Source: Bradyrhizobium zhanjiangense (GTDB taxonomy: Bacteria; Pseudomonadota; Alphaproteobacteria; Rhizobiales; Xanthobacteraceae). Taken from it: a stretch of 64,000 nt of DNA. Below are positions 60,415 through 64,000 of the stretch, piece by piece. Where the stretch lies: contig NZ_CP022221.1 in the NCBI RefSeq assembly GCF_004114935.1, forward strand, positions 1,178,001 to 1,242,000, read 5' to 3'. Each line of letters begins with the position of its first letter. The stretch's first letter is position 1. Made by a program: the position numbers and the translations under genes. Below the pieces are notes generated by a model. That model ran no database searches and was not told where the DNA came from. It saw only the letters and a list, made by a program, of their open reading frames with translations.

Positions 60415-61851
60415 GTGAGTGTCGAAAGATTCACCGGCCAGCAGCGCTGGGTGCTGGGCTTGATCGCGGCGGCCTCGTTCATCGCCGTGATGGACGGCAT
60501 GGTCGTCACCACGGCACTGGATGCCATCCGCCGCGACCTGAAGCCGCCGCTGTCAGATCTGCACTGGACGATGACGGCCTATAGCCTGAGCTTCGCCGCG
60601 CTCTTGATGGCGGGCGCAGCGCTTGGCGATCGGATCGGGCGCCGTACGATGTTTATTCTTGGTCTGTCCGCTTTCGCCGTTGCGTCAGCAGGCTGCGCAG
60701 CCGCGACTTCGATTGGATGGCTTATTGCAGCCCGGGCGCTGCAGGGCGCGGCTTCCGCGCTGCTTGTACCGGTCGCGATGACCATGCTCGGAACGGCGGT
60801 GACGCCGGCGCAACGGCCGCGCGCGATGGGCCTGTTCAGCAGCATCACGGGCCTTGCCGTATTGTCCGGACCAGTCATTGGTGGCCTGCTGGTCGACGCT
60901 CTCGGCTGGCGCTGGGTGTTCTGGATCAATCTGCCGCTCTGCGCTGTGACGGCGCTCCTCGCGGGCTGGCGCATCGAGCGCAACGATCGTGTCGCCGCTC
61001 AAATCGATTGGCTCGGCGTCACCCTGCTGACGACGGCGATGACGGCTACCGTTTGGGGCGTGTCGGAAGGCAATGTATCTGGCTGGTCCGAGGTGACGGT
61101 CGTCACGGCGCTGACGGCCGGGACCGCGGCAACGCTTGCCTTCTTCGCTTGGCAGCGCAGGGCTTTGCATCCGCTGGTGCCGAGCCGACTGCTCGCCTCG
61201 GTTCAGTTCAGGGCCGGCAATCTCGCGTGTCTGCTGATGTTCATGAGCATGATGGGTACGTTGATGTTCATGGCGCAGTATTTTTCGATTGCCCAGCAGG
61301 CGACCGCGTCGGGCGCCGGTGAAAGGATGCTGCCTTGGACGATATCGCTGTTCGCCGTTGCGCCCCTTGGCGGCATCGCCGCTGGTCGCTTCGGAGAGAA
61401 GGCCCCGGCCGTGGCGGGTCTGCTGCTGCAGAGCGCTGCGCTGCTGTGGATGTCAGCCCTTTGCGCTGGCGCCTATGACTATGGCGCCTGGGTCGCGCCA
61501 CTGGTGTTGGCGGGCGTTGGAATAGCCCTAGCGATGCCCGCGGTGCAGAGCGCGGTACTCGGCTCCGTTGCGCCCGCCGACATGGGCAAAGCGTCCGGCA
61601 TCTACAATACGATGCGGCAATTGGGATGGGCCTGCGGCGCGGCCGCGGCCGTCGCCGTGTTCAGCGGCTTTGGAAATCTCGCGACGGCAAAGACCATGGC
61701 GGCCGGCTACTCCGCGGTCTTGCTGTTGACGGCCGGACTCTCGGCGACCGCCGCGCTGGTGTCGTCGCGATTGCCAAGCGCCGCCCGATCGCATCAGCCG
61801 GTTGCCAAGCCGGGCAACAACGCTCCGAGTAAGGTCATTGAGACCGTATGA
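60415..61851 (+). CDS. MFS drug-efflux transporter, DHA2 (EmrB/QacA) type
   Basis: A 478-residue inner-membrane transporter with about 14 TM helices. Motif A-like GAALGDRIGRRTMFILGLSAF near residue 65; LQGAASALLVPVAMTMLG near 107; motif C region LSGPVIGGLLVDALGWRWVFWINLPL near 150. Proton-driven export of a toxic or lipophilic compound is expected. GTG start at 60415 with GAGGAG upstream. Controlled by the adjacent TetR; the next gene starts 39 nt after. Confidence 0.88.
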   Translation: MSVERFTGQQRWVLGLIAAASFIAVMDGMVVTTALDAIRRDLKPPLSDLHWTMTAYSLSFAALLMAGAALGDRIGRRTMFILGLSAFAVASAGCAAATSIGWLIAARALQGAASALLVPVAMTMLGTAVTPAQRPRAMGLFSSITGLAVLSGPVIGGLLVDALGWRWVFWINLPLCAVTALLAGWRIERNDRVAAQIDWLGVTLLTTAMTATVWGVSEGNVSGWSEVTVVTALTAGTAATLAFFAWQRRALHPLVPSRLLASVQFRAGNLACLLMFMSMMGTLMFMAQYFSIAQQATASGAGERMLPWTISLFAVAPLGGIAAGRFGEKAPAVAGLLLQSAALLWMSALCAGAYDYGAWVAPLVLAGVGIALAMPAVQSAVLGSVAPADMGKASGIYNTMRQLGWACGAAAAVAVFSGFGNLATAKTMAAGYSAVLLLTAGLSATAALVSSRLPSAARSHQPVAKPGNNAPSKVIETV

Positions 61852-61890
61852 TCCCGGCTGGCAAGCCCCCCGCATTCCAGGAGAAGCCAG

Positions 61891-62355
61891 ATGATTGACA
61901 GGCGAACATTCGGACTCACTTTGGCTTCGGCCGGCGCTGTGCCGGCTCATGCCGGAACATCCCAGGCCCGAGACGACATCCGCGAAGCCAACAAGCAGAC
62001 CGTGCTGGCATTTTACGATGCCGCACTAAGGCAGTCGGATTTTGATGCCGCCGCCACCCACTTCGGACCGCGCTACATCCAGCACAATCCGATGATCAAG
62101 GACGGCATCGACGGCTTTCGCTCTTTCGTCCATGACCTCAAGAAGCATTTTCTCGAGCTGCGCAGCGACATCAAGCGCGTCTTCGCCGATGGCGATTTCG
62201 TCATCCTTCACGTTCACGCGCAGCGCCAACCGAGCGAATTGGGATTGGCGATCGTGGACATCTTCCGGCTCGAGAACGGCAAGATCGTCGAGCATTGGGA
62301 CGTGCGCCAGCCCCTCACCGAAGCAACGGCGGCTAACGCCAACGGCATGTTCTAG
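61891..62355 (+). CDS. SnoaL-like/NTF2-fold protein with a probable Tat-type leader
   Basis: A 154-residue protein. The N-terminus DRRTFGLTLASAGAVPAHAG looks like a twin-arginine leader with cleavage near residue 21, but the hydrophobic part is short. The body is a SnoaL-like cone fold: TVLAFYDAALRQSDFDAAATHFGPRYIQHNPMIKDGIDGFRSFV near residue 37 and VDIFRLENGKIVEHWDVRQP near 122. Tyr/His/Asp residues of the active pocket are present. It may process the transported compound outside the cytoplasm. Confidence 0.8.
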   Translation: MIDRRTFGLTLASAGAVPAHAGTSQARDDIREANKQTVLAFYDAALRQSDFDAAATHFGPRYIQHNPMIKDGIDGFRSFVHDLKKHFLELRSDIKRVFADGDFVILHVHAQRQPSELGLAIVDIFRLENGKIVEHWDVRQPLTEATAANANGMF

Positions 62356-62497
62356 TCCAGAGCATGTCCGCAAAAGAATGCAGCAGGTTTCCGGAAAGAT
62401 CGTGCTCAATCAAGGAGCTGGCGCGCGATGGCGATTCAGCCAAATACCAGCGCGCGTTAGTGGCGAGTTCAGGCAGGAAGATTGAGAGGAGAACTAC

Positions 62498-63409
62498 GTG
62501 GAACAACGCGTTGCCTCATCCAGTATCGGCAAACCGGACAGCCCATCGCTGCAACATGCCACCGCGGATATCGAACCTGGCGTCAGCATCCATTATGTGG
62601 TCGCCGGAAGCGGGCCGCGGACGGTTGTGCTGCTGCACGGGTTTCCGCAGACGTGGCGAGCCTGGCGTCACATCATTCCGCGATTGGCCAATGCGGGCTT
62701 TCGCGTCATTGCCCCTGACTATCGGGGCGCTGGCAATTCGTCGAAGCCGCTTTCCGGCTACGACAAGCGCACGATGGCCACTGACATCTATCGGCTGCTC
62801 TACGAGCACCTGAAGCTGTCGTGCCCGGTGGCGATGGTCGGCCACGATATCGGACTCATGGTGGCCTACGCGTTCGCGCAGACCTATCACGAGGACGTCA
62901 CTCATCTCGTCGCAGTCGATGCTCCGCTACCGGGAACGGCGATCTTCGACCAACTGTCCGGCAATTCGCGCAACTGGCAGTTTTCGTTCCACAAAGTCCG
63001 GGACTTGCCCGAGCTACTGGTGTCGGGTCGCGAACGAGAATACTTGCAATGGTTCTTCAACTTCCGGATATCGAATCCGGCAGCCATCACCGAAGCGGAT
63101 TTCCGGGATTATCTGACGGCCTACACGGCGCCGGGCGCCATGCGCGCGGCGTTCGAACTCTATCGATCGTTTGACCAGGATTCGAAAGACAATCGCGATC
63201 TTCTCGCCAGCAAGGGCAAGCTGAGAATTCCGGTGCTGGTTGCGGTCGGCGCGACGAGCCCGACCGCCTCCCCTGTGCGCGGCATGATGGAGGAGGTCAG
63301 CATCGATCCGAGGGTCCTCCCGCTCCCCGGTGCAGGCCATTGGATCGCCGAGGAGAATCCTGAAGGCTTTGCAGCCGGATTGATTGATTTCATGGGGCCG
63401 CACCGTTGA
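62498..63409 (+). CDS. alpha/beta hydrolase, epoxide hydrolase/dehalogenase-like
   Basis: A 303-residue enzyme starting at GTG 62498 after GAGAGGAG. Oxyanion motif LLHGFPQTWRAW near residue 46, YRGAGNSSKP near 77, nucleophile aspartate in MVGHDIGLMVAYAFA near 113, and histidine in PLPGAGHWIAEENPE near 285. An aspartate nucleophile marks epoxide hydrolases and haloacid dehalogenases. It ends the second TetR unit; 142 nt separate it from the SnoaL gene. Confidence 0.85.
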   Translation: MEQRVASSSIGKPDSPSLQHATADIEPGVSIHYVVAGSGPRTVVLLHGFPQTWRAWRHIIPRLANAGFRVIAPDYRGAGNSSKPLSGYDKRTMATDIYRLLYEHLKLSCPVAMVGHDIGLMVAYAFAQTYHEDVTHLVAVDAPLPGTAIFDQLSGNSRNWQFSFHKVRDLPELLVSGREREYLQWFFNFRISNPAAITEADFRDYLTAYTAPGAMRAAFELYRSFDQDSKDNRDLLASKGKLRIPVLVAVGATSPTASPVRGMMEEVSIDPRVLPLPGAGHWIAEENPEGFAAGLIDFMGPHR

Positions 63410-63473
63410 GCAACGCTCTCGCTCGTTGCTCAGGGAGCGCGCCTCTCGGGCGCCCGGTGCGCCCCGCTGCGCC

Positions 63474-64000
63474 TCAACTCGCGTACAGATAGTTCGGCAG
63501 CCACAGCGTCATGCCGGGCCAGAGATACATGATCACCATGCACAGGATCACGATCAGCATGTAGGGCATCATGCCGGCGAAGATCTGGTTCAGCGTAACG
63601 TGCTTCGGGGCGACGCCCTTGAGATAGAACGCCGACATCGCGACCGGCGGCGACAGGAACGCGGCCTGCAAGTTCACGAACACCAGCGTGCCCCAAAGGA
63701 TCGGATCGATGTTGAAGTGCTTCAGCATCGGCAGGAAGATCGGCACGAAGATGATGATAATCTCGGTCCATTCGAGCGGCCAGCCCAGCACGAAGATGAT
63801 CGCCTGCGACAAGATCATGAACTGCACGGACGTCATGTTGAGCGACAGCACCCAGCTTTCCAGCAGCGCCTGACCGCCGAGAATGGCGAATACCGCCGAG
63901 AACAGCGCCGAGCCGACGAACAGCCAGCACACCATCGCGGTCGTCTTTGCGGTCAGGAACACTGCTTCCTTGGTGCGCTTCCAGTCGAGCGTCCGGGCGT
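63474..64000 (-). CDS. TRAP transporter large permease, C-terminal part (cut by window edge)
   Basis: About 175 residues of a DctM-type permease; its start lies beyond the right edge. Visible TM segments include TTAMVCWLFVGSALFSAVFAILGGQALL, FMILSQAIIFVLGWPLEWTEIIIIFVPIFLPML, and FVNLQAAFLSPPVAMSAFYLKG, and the end is MTLWLPNYLYAS. The LGWPLEWTEIIIIFVPI and NLQAAFLSPPVAMSAFYLKGVAP blocks are typical of the mannitol/chloroaromatic-type TRAP group. It would import an organic acid with a small permease and a periplasmic receptor that are not in the window. Confidence 0.9.
   Translation of the reverse strand, partial: ARTLDWKRTKEAVFLTAKTTAMVCWLFVGSALFSAVFAILGGQALLESWVLSLNMTSVQFMILSQAIIFVLGWPLEWTEIIIIFVPIFLPMLKHFNIDPILWGTLVFVNLQAAFLSPPVAMSAFYLKGVAPKHVTLNQIFAGMMPYMLIVILCMVIMYLWPGMTLWLPNYLYAS

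Overview
The window is GC-rich DNA from an alphaproteobacterium, most likely Bradyrhizobium or a close relative. The evidence is the gene order DUF2948–hisD–UPF0262–low-MW phosphatase–maf–yacG–tRNA-Phe, the many Rhizobiales-type intergenic palindromes, and the mix of oxidative catabolism genes. No phage, transposase, integrase, CRISPR array or rRNA was seen. This is ordinary chromosome with one large metabolic locus and several small regulated catabolic units.

Layout. 0–4.2 kb: the start of a YgiQ-type radical SAM gene (cut by the window edge), then a GntR/FCD regulator and an FAD-linked 2-hydroxyacid oxidase, divergent from a DapA-family aldolase/dehydratase. 4.2–10.2 kb: a FegB-like PepSY membrane protein preceded by what looks like the last codons of a lost TonB-dependent receptor, a DUF1963 protein, a three-domain rhodanese protein and serA. 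10.2–18.8 kb: a tannase-family esterase interrupted by an amber codon, a MarR regulator with a probably leaderless promoter/operator followed by an enoyl-CoA isomerase-like gene, a chemoreceptor, an L-2-keto-3-deoxyarabonate dehydratase-like gene, and a methanethiol oxidase (SBP56) overlapping a membrane-protein gene.

18.8–33.4 kb is a complete phosphonate (C-P lyase) locus. A minus-strand unit (hexapeptide acyltransferase, a PhnM paralogue, DUF1045) diverges from phnCDEE. phnF diverges from phnGHIJKLMN, which is followed by an FMN-binding PPOX protein. Pho-box-like 11-bp direct repeats lie in both divergent gaps, and a 26-bp palindrome sits between phnF and phnG. PhnCDE import phosphonates; PhnGHIJ with PhnK/L load them on ribose triphosphate and break the C-P bond; PhnM and PhnN process the nucleotide and ribose products. 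No PhnP is present; DUF1045, a 2H phosphoesterase, is the obvious candidate to replace it.

33.4–47 kb: an SDR, two small Bradyrhizobium-type proteins, a hydrolase–MetY pair, an IclR-controlled catabolic cluster with an orphan TTT binding protein, flavin reductase, FAH, HpaH-like hydratase, RidA and LigI-like amidohydrolase, then a solo LuxR regulator, an LLM monooxygenase and a small cyclic-nucleotide-binding protein. 47–56 kb: tRNA-Thr, a cNMP-binding/thioredoxin-reductase-like fusion without a CxxC motif, a frameshifted haloperoxidase-type hydrolase, and the conserved hisD–maf–yacG block ending in tRNA-Phe. 56–64 kb: two TetR-controlled detoxification units, each with recognisable repeated operators, and the end of a TRAP transporter large permease gene cut by the right edge.
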